Positions 1 through 6,695 of a stretch of 8,001 nucleotides of DNA are shown piece by piece (position 1 is the stretch's first letter; each line of letters begins with the position of its first letter). The DNA lies in NCBI GenBank assembly GCA_021827225.1, contig JAKAXG010000176.1:1-8001 (forward strand), in the 5' to 3' direction. Origin of the DNA: Actinomycetes bacterium. Lineage in GTDB: Bacteria; Actinomycetota; Acidimicrobiia; Acidimicrobiales; Palsa-688. A program made the translations under genes and the position numbers. The notes beneath the pieces were generated by a model. That model made no database searches. It was given only the letters and a program-made list of their open reading frames with translations, and was not told where the DNA came from.

Positions 1-794
1 AGCTCGGAGATGATCGGGCCCGCGTCGTCCAACCGGTCCAGGCGCAGGGCGATCCGGGCGGCGGTCTCCAGCCCCTGGCGCCGGGACACCGGGTTGGTGG
101 TCGACCGGGCCCCCTCCAGCAGAGCGGCCATGGCCTCGTCGGGCCGGTCCGCGGCCCACAGCGCCCGGCCCAGCCACACCAGGGCGACGCCCCTGTCGCC
201 GAACGAGGGGTCCTCCACCTCCGCCCGGGCCAGCTCCAGGTTGCGCTGGGTCTTGTTCTTGGCGGCCTCGACGTCGTGCAGGTAGCCGAGATGCCTGAGG
301 CGGGCGTGGCTGGCGGGCCGGACCGGCGGGAAGCTCCCGTCGACGTCCAGGACGAGCTGCTCGTGCAGGCGCCCCCGCCAGCGGCAGGAGCGGCGGCGGA
401 AGAGACGGTCGGCGACATGGCTGTAGCCGGAACCGAGGCCGACGCCGGTGACGTTGTCGATGGGGACCTGCAGCGCCTGCACGAGGGCGGGGACGCTCTG
501 CAGCTCGGCGCGGAGGCCGGCCGGGTGGGAGCACACCAGCTCCTCGTCGGCGTCGACGGACAGGACCCACTCGCCCCGGCAGTGCTCGAGCGCGGCGTTG
601 CGGGCCTGGGCGAACCCACCGGGCCAGCTGCCGGTTACGACCACCGCCCCGGCTTCGGCGGCGATCCGCACGGTGCCGTCGGAGGACCCGGTGTCGTACA
701 CCACGATCTCGTCGACCACCCGATTCAGGGATGCCAGGCATGCCGGAAGCCGGGCCTCCTCGTCCTTGGCGATGATGCAGGCGCTCAGAAGCAC
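1..794 (-). CDS. Family 2 glycosyltransferase with TPR-like C-terminal part (partial, runs off left edge)
   Basis: The frame is open from about 836 to the window edge with no stop, so the C-terminus is missing (264 codons visible). The N-terminal half is a GT-A fold family 2 glycosyltransferase of the SunS / beta-4-glucosyltransferase-like type. It has the opening strand SACIIAKDEE (residues 4-13), the nucleotide-sugar motif YDTGSSDGT (33-41), FAQARNAALE (61-70), and the metal-binding DxD-type motif SVDADEEL (79-86). GRLHEQ (141-146) matches the HE motif usual in this group. From about residue 195 the sequence turns into helix pairs resembling TPRs (GVALVWLGRALWAADRPDEA, 202-221). It probably transfers a sugar to a protein or glycan in the cytoplasm. 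Its place after fliW at the end of a flagellar operon makes flagellin a plausible acceptor, but that is inference. Start: GTG at 794 is the only standard start near the conserved N-terminus and has no clear Shine-Dalgarno. An in-frame CTG at 836-834 overlaps the fliW stop and would add 14 residues. Confidence 0.85.
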   Translation of the reverse strand, partial: MLLSACIIAKDEEARLPACLASLNRVVDEIVVYDTGSSDGTVRIAAEAGAVVVTGSWPGGFAQARNAALEHCRGEWVLSVDADEELVCSHPAGLRAELQSVPALVQALQVPIDNVTGVGLGSGYSHVADRLFRRRSCRWRGRLHEQLVLDVDGSFPPVRPASHARLRHLGYLHDVEAAKNKTQRNLELARAEVEDPSFGDRGVALVWLGRALWAADRPDEAMAALLEGARSTTNPVSRRQGLETAARIALRLDRLDDAGPIISE

Positions 795-832
795 GGGTAC
801 GGCCCGGGAGTGGTGTCCTGGCGTGTCGGTGC

Positions 833-1285
833 TCAGCTGGCTGCGCCGGGCAGCGGCTCTGCGACCTTGTGGCTGGACCGGTGCTGGACGACCTGGGCGG
901 CGGCGCCGGTGGTCCGGTTGACCACGATGGGACCGAGCAGGTTGGCGGTGGGCGGCAGCGGTGGCTGGGGGACGGTGATCAGCACCAGGATCATGGCGTC
1001 CTCCGCAGCGCGGATTTCGAGGCTGGCCTGCTGGTCCTCGTCGGTCTCGACGGTGTAGTCCGGGTACAGCAGCGCCGGATCCACCACGGTGAAGCTGATG
1101 TCGGGCCCGCCGATGGAGCGCAGCCGCTGGAAGGGCCGCACCGCCTCGCCGATGTCCTCCAGCCTGAATCTTCGGGCCGTGGGGAATCCCGGCAGCCCGG
1201 CCGCGAACTCGATGACGTCGACCGGATCGCCAGTCGGCTCCGTCATCCCGCTGGCCTCGACGTCATTGATGAATGTTATTGACAC
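833..1285 (-). CDS. fliW: Flagellar assembly factor FliW
   Basis: FliW is a small beta-barrel protein that binds newly made flagellin and the mRNA-binding regulator CsrA. When flagellin is exported, freed FliW sequesters CsrA so that flagellin translation can proceed. Family signatures seen: VIEFAAGLPGF (residues 24-34), PFQRLRSI (51-58), a VVDP...YPDY segment (67-77), and the C-terminal NLLGPIVVN (115-123) followed by a QVV strand (131-133). I chose the GTG start at 1285. It is preceded by GGGAG with a 7-nt spacer, leaves a 13-nt gap to flgL, gives 150 aa (B. subtilis FliW is about 143), and includes an N-terminal strand equivalent to the first beta strand of the family. The ATG at 1246 would give 137 aa, lacks that strand, and has only a weak GAGG upstream. 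No csrA is seen in the window. The function call is secure; the start is less so. Confidence 0.9.
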   Translation of the reverse strand: MSITFINDVEASGMTEPTGDPVDVIEFAAGLPGFPTARRFRLEDIGEAVRPFQRLRSIGGPDISFTVVDPALLYPDYTVETDEDQQASLEIRAAEDAMILVLITVPQPPLPPTANLLGPIVVNRTTGAAAQVVQHRSSHKVAEPLPGAAS

Positions 1286-1298
1286 CCGGTGGCTCCCG

Positions 1299-2225
1299 TC
1301 ACAGGTATTGCACGAGCGAGTGCGACTCGATCTGAGCCGTCGCCCACAAGCCGGTCTGGTAGGTCTGCTGCTCCTGGGCCAGCTGGGTCGTGGCCTGGGC
1401 CACGTTGACGCTGTCCAGGGCGGATATCTGGCTCTGCAGCGCCGCCTGGGCGTTGGTGGCCTGGGTGGCGAAGCCCTGCATGCGCTGGTAGCTGGCCCCA
1501 AGGCTGGCCGCCGCGTCGGAAACGTTCTGGATGGAGGCGTCGAGGTTGGAGAGATCCGTGGTTTGCGCCTGCTGCAGCTTCCCGTTCTTGAGATCCTGGA
1601 TCACCGCGTCCAGCGAGCCGGTTCCCGGTGTGAGCAGACCGTTCGGATCAGTGGTGCTGGGGCCGAACAGGACATTGCCCGTCACAGAAACCGGTACGGT
1701 GACACCGGGGGCGACGGTGCGGGTGGGGGCGTTTCCTCCGCCGATGTACTTGCCATCCTGCTGGAAGGCCGCGGTGACGTTCCCGGTGCCGCTGAAGAGG
1801 GCCTGACCGCCGTACTGGGTGTTGGCCAGGGCGACGATCTGGTCCTTGATCGACTGCAGCTGCGAGGCGACAGCGCTAACCGCCGTCTGCGACCCGCTGA
1901 GCGAGCTTCCCGACACGGACAGCACCAGCTGCCGGGCCGTCTGCAGGTTGGACATGACCGAGTTCACCGTGGAGTTGGCCAGCGACAGCCACCCCAGCCC
2001 GTCGGCCGCGTTGGTGGAGTACTGGTTCGCCCGGGCGACGCCGGCGTTGAGCTGCATCAGCGACGACGCCGCCGAGGGGTTGTCGGACGGCTGGTTGACC
2101 AGGTCACCAGTGGCCAGCTGCTGCTCGAGCGTGGCCTGCTGGCTCTGGTCGGTGTTGAGGCTCTGGATCAGCTGGGAGCTGATGATCGTAGGGGTTTCGG
2201 TGATGGCCGACAGGTTGATGCTCAT
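1299..2225 (-). CDS. flgL: Flagellar hook-associated protein 3, FlgL
   Basis: FlgL is the second hook-filament junction protein. It is secreted through the flagellar export channel and sits between FlgK and the flagellin filament. The 308-residue product has the flagellin-like N- and C-terminal helices that form the D0/D1 core. Visible marks are QPSDNPSAAS (44-53, the family's kPSDdP motif), GQALFSGT (140-147), a beta-rich central part from about 150 to 205 with KYIGG (159-163), SLGASYQRMQ (241-250, equivalent to the LGarqnrle motif), and the terminal SLVQYL (303-308, family SLldYL). The central domain is modest in size, so little of the protein is likely exposed at the surface. It follows flgK by 28 nt and has a GAGG Shine-Dalgarno about 8 nt before the ATG at 2225. 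It ends 13 nt before the chosen fliW start, as in many Gram-positive flgK-flgL-fliW clusters. Confidence 0.95.
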   Translation of the reverse strand: MSINLSAITETPTIISSQLIQSLNTDQSQQATLEQQLATGDLVNQPSDNPSAASSLMQLNAGVARANQYSTNAADGLGWLSLANSTVNSVMSNLQTARQLVLSVSGSSLSGSQTAVSAVASQLQSIKDQIVALANTQYGGQALFSGTGNVTAAFQQDGKYIGGGNAPTRTVAPGVTVPVSVTGNVLFGPSTTDPNGLLTPGTGSLDAVIQDLKNGKLQQAQTTDLSNLDASIQNVSDAAASLGASYQRMQGFATQATNAQAALQSQISALDSVNVAQATTQLAQEQQTYQTGLWATAQIESHSLVQYL

Positions 2226-2253
2226 GTGACTCGCCTCTTCTCGACTATTCGCC

Positions 2254-3666
2254 TCACACCGCCGCCATGAGCGCCTGCATGGCGGTGTCCACGGTGGAAA
2301 TGACCTTGGCGGCGGCCTGGTAGGACTGCTGGAAGTTCATCAGCGACACCAGCTGGGTGTTGGGGTCCACCCCGGTGACCGCCTGGAGGTTCTGTTGCGC
2401 GGCGTTCGATACCGAGGTCTGGGACTGCACCTGGTTGTTGACGGCGCTGACCTCCTGACCGACGGTCTGCACCAGTTGGCGGTACTGCGCGTCGGGTCCT
2501 CCCGGGACGTTCCACTGGTCGGCGATCTTCTGGGCGTTGGAACCGTCGTTGGCCGCGTTGGCGGGATCGGTGGCGGCAGCCAGGAGCAGCGGATTGCCGG
2601 GAGTGCTGCCCGTCCCGGCCATGGTCGGGTTCACGGTGATGTTGGCGGCGGTGTACGTCGTCGACCCGTCACTGGTCTGGAACAGGTCCGTACCACCGGC
2701 CACCGCCCCCGAGGACGGATCGTAGGTGTAGCCCTTCTCGAGCAGGGTGTTGACGCTGGACGCCAGCTGCTGGGCCACGGTGTTCAACTGACCCTGGTAA
2801 CCGGGGATGTGGGAGTTGACCCCGGCGAGCAGCCCGGCGGCGGTGCCCGAACTGGTGGAGACCGTGCCGCCCGACTGCTTGGCGACCAGGCTGATCGGCG
2901 GGGTCGGTGTGCCCGTAGTCGTCGACGGAGCCGGCGCCATGGTGAGGCTGTCCGCCCAGTTACCGTTGACCAGGGTCACGTTGCCCGCCCTCACCTGGAA
3001 CGAGCCGTCGGGCTGGACCGAACCCACCGCGCCGATGTCCTTCGACAGCTGGTTCATCAGCTGGTTCCGCTGGTCGATGAGGGCGTTCGGAGACAGCCCG
3101 CTCGACTGGGACGCCGAGATCTGCCCGTTCAGGTTGGCCACCTGCCCGAGTAGGGTGTTGGTTTCGCTGACCACGTCGCTCAACTGGCTGATGGCGTTGT
3201 TGCTCACGGTGGTCAGCTGCTGGTTGGCCTGGTGCAGGTCGCTGACGACCGTCTGGGCCATGTTGATGGTCTGGATCCGGGCGGCCGGGTCGCTGGGGTT
3301 GCTGGCGACCTGGTCCCACGACTGCCAGAAGCTGGACAGGTCGCTGGACAGGCCGTTGGAGGACGGCTCCTGGAACGCCAGCTGGGCCTGCTGGAGCACC
3401 TGCTGCAGGGCGGTCCCCTGGGCCAAGGCTCCGGTCGCCTGCTGGGCACTCGTGACCAGAAGGGTGTCGCTGGCCTGCGACACGGACGTGACCCGGACCC
3501 CGTCGCCTACACCGAGCGGGTCCCCGCCGGCGTTGGCCATCAGGTTGGCGGTCTCGGCCACATAGCCGGGGGTGTTGGCGTTCGAGAGGTTCTGCGAGAT
3601 GGTGTCCATGGCCGTCTGGTCGGCCTGGACCCCGGTCACGGCGATGTTGAGGGCGATGTTCGACAT
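2254..3666 (-). CDS. flgK: Flagellar hook-associated protein 1, FlgK
   Basis: FlgK is the first hook-filament junction protein, secreted and assembled on the hook tip before FlgL. The 470-residue product carries the rod/hook-family N-terminus, with ALNIAVTGVQ (5-14) and the diagnostic NLSNANTPGYV (26-36). A long coiled-coil-forming stretch runs from about 75 to 215 and includes ALIDQRNQLMNQLS (195-208), a strong FlgK signature. A beta-rich, Ser/Thr/Gly-rich middle (about 220-365) contains AAGLLAGVN (276-284), and the C-terminal helix contains MNFQQSYQAAAKVISTVD (443-460). It is somewhat shorter than enterobacterial FlgK (about 547 aa), the difference lying in the variable middle. The ATG at 3666 is chosen because conserved sequence begins there and an AGGA lies 5 nt upstream, overlapping the flgN stop. 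The frame is open 29 codons further upstream but that part is flgN coding sequence. Only 5 nt separate it from flgN, whose product is its expected chaperone. Confidence 0.96.
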   Translation of the reverse strand: MSNIALNIAVTGVQADQTAMDTISQNLSNANTPGYVAETANLMANAGGDPLGVGDGVRVTSVSQASDTLLVTSAQQATGALAQGTALQQVLQQAQLAFQEPSSNGLSSDLSSFWQSWDQVASNPSDPAARIQTINMAQTVVSDLHQANQQLTTVSNNAISQLSDVVSETNTLLGQVANLNGQISASQSSGLSPNALIDQRNQLMNQLSKDIGAVGSVQPDGSFQVRAGNVTLVNGNWADSLTMAPAPSTTTGTPTPPISLVAKQSGGTVSTSSGTAAGLLAGVNSHIPGYQGQLNTVAQQLASSVNTLLEKGYTYDPSSGAVAGGTDLFQTSDGSTTYTAANITVNPTMAGTGSTPGNPLLLAAATDPANAANDGSNAQKIADQWNVPGGPDAQYRQLVQTVGQEVSAVNNQVQSQTSVSNAAQQNLQAVTGVDPNTQLVSLMNFQQSYQAAAKVISTVDTAMQALMAAV

Positions 3667-3671
3667 CGGTC

Positions 3672-4166
3672 CTACACCCGGGTGTCGAGGTTGACGGACT
3701 CGGGCCGGCCGTTCTGGGTGATCTCCCCGGCCGAGTCGTAGGTGGGCAGGCATCCGAGCAGCGCCAGGGCGTCGTTGGTCGCGGCCAGGCCGTGAGCCAG
3801 CAGTTCCCGGTTGCGGCGGGAGCAGCGGCGGACCTGGTCCAGCACGTCACGCAGCGACGCCTGGCGTTGCAGGAGGTGCTGGCAGGTGAGCTCGTCGTCC
3901 ACCCGGCCGGCCAGGGCCTTGATGTTGGAGCCGGGTGCCAGCCCGTGGGCGTGGTGCACCCGGGCGGCCAGGTCCTCGCGCCGGCGGCCGGTGGCGGTCA
4001 GCACGTGCACCGCCGACTCCACCTCCGCGGTGCACTGGGACAGCCACCGCTGCTCCCCCGATGACAGCACCATGTGCTGTTCCCGGAGCTTGAACAGGAG
4101 GTGCTCGAGGGCGGCTTGTTCATCGGCGAGGACGGCCAGGAGATCGGCGGTCTGCGGGTCGGTCAT
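3672..4166 (-). CDS. flgN: FlgN-family flagellar export chaperone for FlgK/FlgL
   Basis: FlgN-type proteins are small cytoplasmic helical chaperones. They bind the C-terminal helices of FlgK and FlgL, keep them unassembled, and bring them to the export apparatus. This 164-residue product is predicted almost wholly helical. It has an N-terminal heptad-like region (LLAVLADEQAALEHLLFKL, 9-27), a basic middle, and the family-typical C-terminal pattern NRELLAHGL...ALALLG (119-138) followed by YDSAGE (143-148) and a disordered tail. Primary sequence is poorly conserved in this family, so the call also leans on position: it lies 30 nt after fliL and 5 nt before flgK. The ATG at 4166 has GGGAG 5 nt upstream. 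A distant relative within the same pfam family is possible, but the chaperone role is the simplest reading. Confidence 0.85.
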   Translation of the reverse strand: MTDPQTADLLAVLADEQAALEHLLFKLREQHMVLSSGEQRWLSQCTAEVESAVHVLTATGRRREDLAARVHHAHGLAPGSNIKALAGRVDDELTCQHLLQRQASLRDVLDQVRRCSRRNRELLAHGLAATNDALALLGCLPTYDSAGEITQNGRPESVNLDTRV

Positions 4167-4196
4167 GGTTGCTCCCGGGTCGTTCGGTTGCGGCGG

Positions 4197-4691
4197 CTAT
4201 TGGATGACGAAGCTGGTGAAGTAGATGGCGCTGATCTGCTGGGCTGCGCCGTCGACGGTCCCGGCGATCTTCTGGCAGTCCTGGAGGATCTGCGCCTTGA
4301 CGGCGTTGCGGGCGTTGGCCGGCAGGAGACCTGAGTAGGTCTGCTGGCCGAGGACGGTGATGGCGGCGTCGTCGAAGCGGGGGAGATCGGCACTGAGGGT
4401 CGATGCCGATGCCACGCTGGTCAGCTGCAGGGATATGGACGCCTGTACCAGGTGTCCGTCGGACAGGTTCACCGTGAGCTGGTCGAGCGGCAGGATCTTG
4501 CCCAGCGGGACGGGCTGGCCGGGCTTGTAGTGGGGGGCCAGCAGGATGCTCTTGGCCTCGTAGCCGCCGATCAGCAGGACCAGCACGGCGATGATGATGA
4601 ACAGCTTCTTCTTCGACTTCTTCGGTGGGGAAGCCGGCTCTTCCTCGTCGGACTTGGAGGTCGATTTCAGTGACGCGGCGGTCTTGCTCAT
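4197..4691 (-). CDS. fliL: Flagellar basal body-associated protein FliL
   Basis: FliL is a single-pass membrane protein that associates with the stator and supports torque or stator stability. The 164-residue product has a charged cytoplasmic tail with an acidic patch (DEEE, 15-18) and a basic KKSKKK (24-29). One membrane helix follows (about 30-45, LFIIIAVLVLLIGGY). The extracytoplasmic domain has the family opening GKILPLDQLTVNL (64-76), SISLQL (85-90), and the near-invariant ending YFTSFVIQ (157-164). The ATG at 4691 overlaps the motB stop in an ATGA (4 nt), so translation is probably coupled. Length and ending are normal for the family. In many clusters fliM and fliN follow fliL; here flgN follows instead. 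Confidence 0.94.
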   Translation of the reverse strand: MSKTAASLKSTSKSDEEEPASPPKKSKKKLFIIIAVLVLLIGGYEAKSILLAPHYKPGQPVPLGKILPLDQLTVNLSDGHLVQASISLQLTSVASASTLSADLPRFDDAAITVLGQQTYSGLLPANARNAVKAQILQDCQKIAGTVDGAAQQISAIYFTSFVIQ

Positions 4692-5515
4692 GGTTGGGCC
4701 TGTTGTGAGGAGAGGATGACGATGTCGATCCGGCGGTTGAGGGCCATGTTCTGGGGGGTCGTGTTGGGAGCCAGCGGGTGGGTGTCGCCGTATCCGGTGG
4801 CGGACAGGCGGTTGGGGCTGATGCCGTCGGTCTTCTCCAAGCGGAGCACCACGTTGACCGCCCGTACCGCCGACAGTTCTTCGTTGGAGCTGTAGATGCC
4901 GCCGGTCACCGGTTGGTTGTCGGTGTAGCCCTCTACGTTGATGCCGTAGGGATCGGTCCGGAGCACCGATGACACCGTGTCGACCACCCGGTCTCCGATG
5001 GGTCCGAGATCGGCGGACCCGGTGGCGAAGAACACCTTGTCGGCGAGGATCTGCACCACCAGCCCGCGGGTGGTCGTCTGCAGGCTGACGTACGCCTGCA
5101 GACCCTGCTTGGCCAGGGCGTTCTCGATCTGCTGCTGGAGCTTCTCCAGCTTGGAGAGGGGCACGGAGTTCGTCGGGCCCGAACCGGTGGGCGTCTGCCC
5201 TCCCGGCACCAGGGTTGTGGTGGTGGGGATGGCGCCCTTGAACAGAGGGGTCACGTGCTCCCCCGCCGTCTGGGTCAGGCTGGCGTTCTGGAGCAGGCCG
5301 TTGCTCTTGGGCAGTATGCCGGGCTTGGGATCGAAGCTCTCCTTGAGGCCGAGGGCCAGCGCCAGGAACTTCTTCTGGTTGATCGTGGAGATGGCGAACA
5401 GCACGATGAACAGGGCCAGCAGGAGGGTGATCATGTCGGCGTAGGTGAGCAGCCACCGCTCCTCGTTGGCGTGTGCCTCGTCGTGGCCGCCGCGATGGCG
5501 AGACCTCCTGCTCAC
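4688..5515 (-). CDS. motB: Flagellar motor stator protein MotB
   Basis: MotB pairs with MotA as the ion-conducting stator and anchors it to peptidoglycan. With GTG at 5515 the product is 275 aa. It has a basic/His-rich N-tail, then ERWLLTYAD (19-27) entering a single membrane helix (about 24-43) in which D27 is the expected ion-binding aspartate. A proline/threonine-rich linker runs from about 60 to 125, and an OmpA-like peptidoglycan-binding domain from about 150 to 268. Motifs there include FFATGSADL (162-170), EGYTDNQP (195-202), the RA of SAVRAV (215-220), GYGDTHP (241-247) and NRRIDIVI (260-267). The GTG overlaps the motA stop in a GTGA (4 nt). No other standard start lies between it and the conserved YADM. 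There is an AGGAGG just inside the gene (5509-5504) with no usable start behind it. Whether it uses protons or sodium cannot be settled from sequence by eye. Confidence 0.95.
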   Translation of the reverse strand: MSRRSRHRGGHDEAHANEERWLLTYADMITLLLALFIVLFAISTINQKKFLALALGLKESFDPKPGILPKSNGLLQNASLTQTAGEHVTPLFKGAIPTTTTLVPGGQTPTGSGPTNSVPLSKLEKLQQQIENALAKQGLQAYVSLQTTTRGLVVQILADKVFFATGSADLGPIGDRVVDTVSSVLRTDPYGINVEGYTDNQPVTGGIYSSNEELSAVRAVNVVLRLEKTDGISPNRLSATGYGDTHPLAPNTTPQNMALNRRIDIVILSSQQAQP

Positions 5516-6297
5516 GCCGCGTCCGCTTCGGCCTTGGCCCCCGGGGGAAGGTGGGCCTCCATGCGGGCCTTGATCATGCGGGGGCTGTTGCCGGCCTGTA
5601 CCGCCAGCATGCCGTCGACGATCATCCGCTTGCGCTGGATCTCGATCTGCGAAGCCCGCTTCAGCTTGTTGGATATGGGCAGCCAGAAGACGTTGGCGGC
5701 CAGCACGCCCCACAGGGTGGCGGTGAACGCCGATCCGATGGCTGCGCCGAGCGTGGCGGGGTCGTTGAGGTTGCCGAGGACGTGGATCAGGCCGACCACG
5801 GTTCCGATGATCCCGAGGGTGGGGGAGAAGCCGCCCAGATCGGCGAAGAACTTGGCCCCCATCTTGTGGTGCTCCTCGAGGGCGGCGATCTCTCCCTCGA
5901 GGATGTCCTGCATCTCCTCGGGATCGGTGCCGTCCACGGCCAGCTGCACGCACTGGCGGAGGAAGGGGTCGGCGATGTCCTTCGAGGCCGACTCCAAGGC
6001 GAGGAGCCCGTCCTTGCGGGCGATGGCGGCGAAGTTGAAGATGTTCTCGATGTCCTCTCCGGCGTCGGGATCAGGAACCCCGAACGCCGATTTGATGACG
6101 TTCTTGATGTCCTTGAGGTCGCGCTTCATGAAGCCCGCCGCTCCGACGGCGAGGGTGCCACCGAAGACCAGCAGTAGCGGGGCGGGCTTGAACAGGACGG
6201 CCGGGCTGGAGCCGTCCAGCACCATGGCCACCATGATGGCGCCCAGGGCGCCGGCCACGGCCATGGGGGTCAACCGGTCGAGGGAGGGGGGCTTCAT
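5512..6297 (-). CDS. motA: Flagellar motor stator protein MotA
   Basis: MotA is the membrane protein that forms the ion channel with MotB and contacts FliG in the rotor. The 261-residue product has four membrane segments (about 11-28, 39-56, 158-178 and 187-208) and a large cytoplasmic loop between the second and third. In that loop ARKDGLLALE (93-102) carries the conserved charged pair R94 and E102 that face the rotor. The channel-lining prolines are present in GGFSPTLG (155-162, P159) and FWLPIS (204-209, P207). The C-terminus has the family's GNSPRMIKARM...LPP (236-252). Length is typical for the shorter Gram-positive and actinobacterial MotA. The ATG at 6297 overlaps the flbD stop by one base (TGATG), and the motA stop overlaps motB, so the genes are probably translationally coupled. 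Confidence 0.97.
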   Translation of the reverse strand: MKPPSLDRLTPMAVAGALGAIMVAMVLDGSSPAVLFKPAPLLLVFGGTLAVGAAGFMKRDLKDIKNVIKSAFGVPDPDAGEDIENIFNFAAIARKDGLLALESASKDIADPFLRQCVQLAVDGTDPEEMQDILEGEIAALEEHHKMGAKFFADLGGFSPTLGIIGTVVGLIHVLGNLNDPATLGAAIGSAFTATLWGVLAANVFWLPISNKLKRASQIEIQRKRMIVDGMLAVQAGNSPRMIKARMEAHLPPGAKAEADAA

Positions 6298-6620
6298 CAG
6301 CGGCCCTCCCTTGGTTCAACGTCACCCTCGGCCGGCGAGCTGTCGGCTGGCCCGTCGACCTGGAGGGAATCCGGATCCCCGCCGCGCAGGAGCCGCAGAC
6401 GTTGGCCTTCCGAAGGAGCCGGCAGGTTGTGGGCCAGGTGCATTATCCGGGCTCTGACCTCGATGCTCCTGTCGATGATCTCGTCGAGGGACTCCTGGAC
6501 CAGGTAGCGTGCTCCGTTGGTCAAAGTGATGACCGTGTCGGGGGTCTCCTCGATCTTCTCGATGAGATCGACATTGACGGCGATGCGCTTGCCGTTTCCG
6601 AAATGGGTCAGGGCGATCAT
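6297..6620 (-). CDS. flbD: Flagellar protein FlbD, with an extended C-terminus
   Basis: FlbD is a small conserved protein (Pfam FlbD family) found beside motA or flgE in many Gram-positive and spirochaete flagellar clusters. Its exact role is not settled, and it is unrelated to the Caulobacter regulator of the same name. The family core covers residues 1-62: MIALTHFGNGKRIAVN (1-16), LIEKIEETPDTVITLTNG (19-36), then VQESLDEIIDR (41-51). The family is usually about 60-85 aa. This copy has 107 because of a tail from about residue 65 that is rich in Pro, Asp, Glu and Ser and looks disordered. The ATG at 6620 is chosen because the conserved family start lies exactly there and GGAGGAGG sits 7 nt upstream. 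The frame stays open to 6740, but the extra residues match no FlbD. It is the first gene of the tightly linked flbD-motA-motB-fliL run. Confidence 0.92.
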   Translation of the reverse strand: MIALTHFGNGKRIAVNVDLIEKIEETPDTVITLTNGARYLVQESLDEIIDRSIEVRARIMHLAHNLPAPSEGQRLRLLRGGDPDSLQVDGPADSSPAEGDVEPREGR

Positions 6621-6640
6621 CCGGGGTCCTCCTCCGGTGT

Positions 6641-6659
6641 CGACGCGATCGGCGCGTCG
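6641..6659 (-). other. Predicted stem-loop in the flbD 5' leader
   Basis: CGACGCG (6659-6653, minus strand) pairs perfectly with CGCGTCG (6647-6641) around a 5-nt loop CCGAT, a strong G+C-rich hairpin. It lies 5 nt before the GGAGGAGGA Shine-Dalgarno and would be at the very 5' end of a transcript from the candidate promoter. It may stabilise the mRNA end or affect ribosome access. On the plus strand it is followed 6 nt later by T6, but no plus-strand gene exists to terminate. Confidence 0.5.
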
Positions 6660-6667
6660 CGAAGCTT

Positions 6668-6695
6668 TTTTCGGCCTCAACCACTGGCTGCTTGA
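6668..6695 (-). promoter_or_regulatory. Candidate sigma-28 (FliA/WhiG-type) promoter for flbD-motAB-fliL
   Basis: On the minus strand TCAA (6695-6692) is followed by 16 nt and then GCCGAAAA (6675-6668). The FliA/WhiG consensus is TAAA, 15-16 nt, GCCGATAA. The -35 element therefore matches 3 of 4 bases, the -10 element 7 of 8, and the spacing fits. Transcription would start near 6661, giving a leader of about 40 nt that opens with the 6659-6641 stem-loop and carries the flbD Shine-Dalgarno. The position, in the only real gap and just before a motility operon, supports it. It is a pattern match by eye and not proven. Confidence 0.42.

Noticed and set aside
276..1058. Long plus-strand open frame opposite the glycosyltransferase and fliW
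   Set aside because: Low-complexity Gly/Ala/Val-rich translation with no family motif. The minus strand encodes clear GT2 and FliW motifs over the same bases; long antisense frames are normal at this G+C content.
833..1246. fliW starting at the ATG at 1246
   Set aside because: Possible, but it would remove the expected first beta strand and has a weaker ribosome-binding site than the GTG at 1285; kept only as an alternative.
1089..2270. 393-codon plus-strand open frame opposite flgL
   Set aside because: Antisense shadow of flgL. The translation is Arg/Gly-rich without recognisable domains, while the minus strand carries complete FlgL signatures end to end.
5255..6457. 400-codon plus-strand open frame opposite motB/motA/flbD
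   Set aside because: Antisense to three well-recognised genes; no domain and no ribosome-binding context.
6641..6671. Intrinsic terminator on the plus strand (hairpin then T6)
   Set aside because: The T run begins 6 nt after the stem instead of directly at it, and there is no plus-strand gene to end; the T run is better explained as the A-rich part of the minus-strand promoter.
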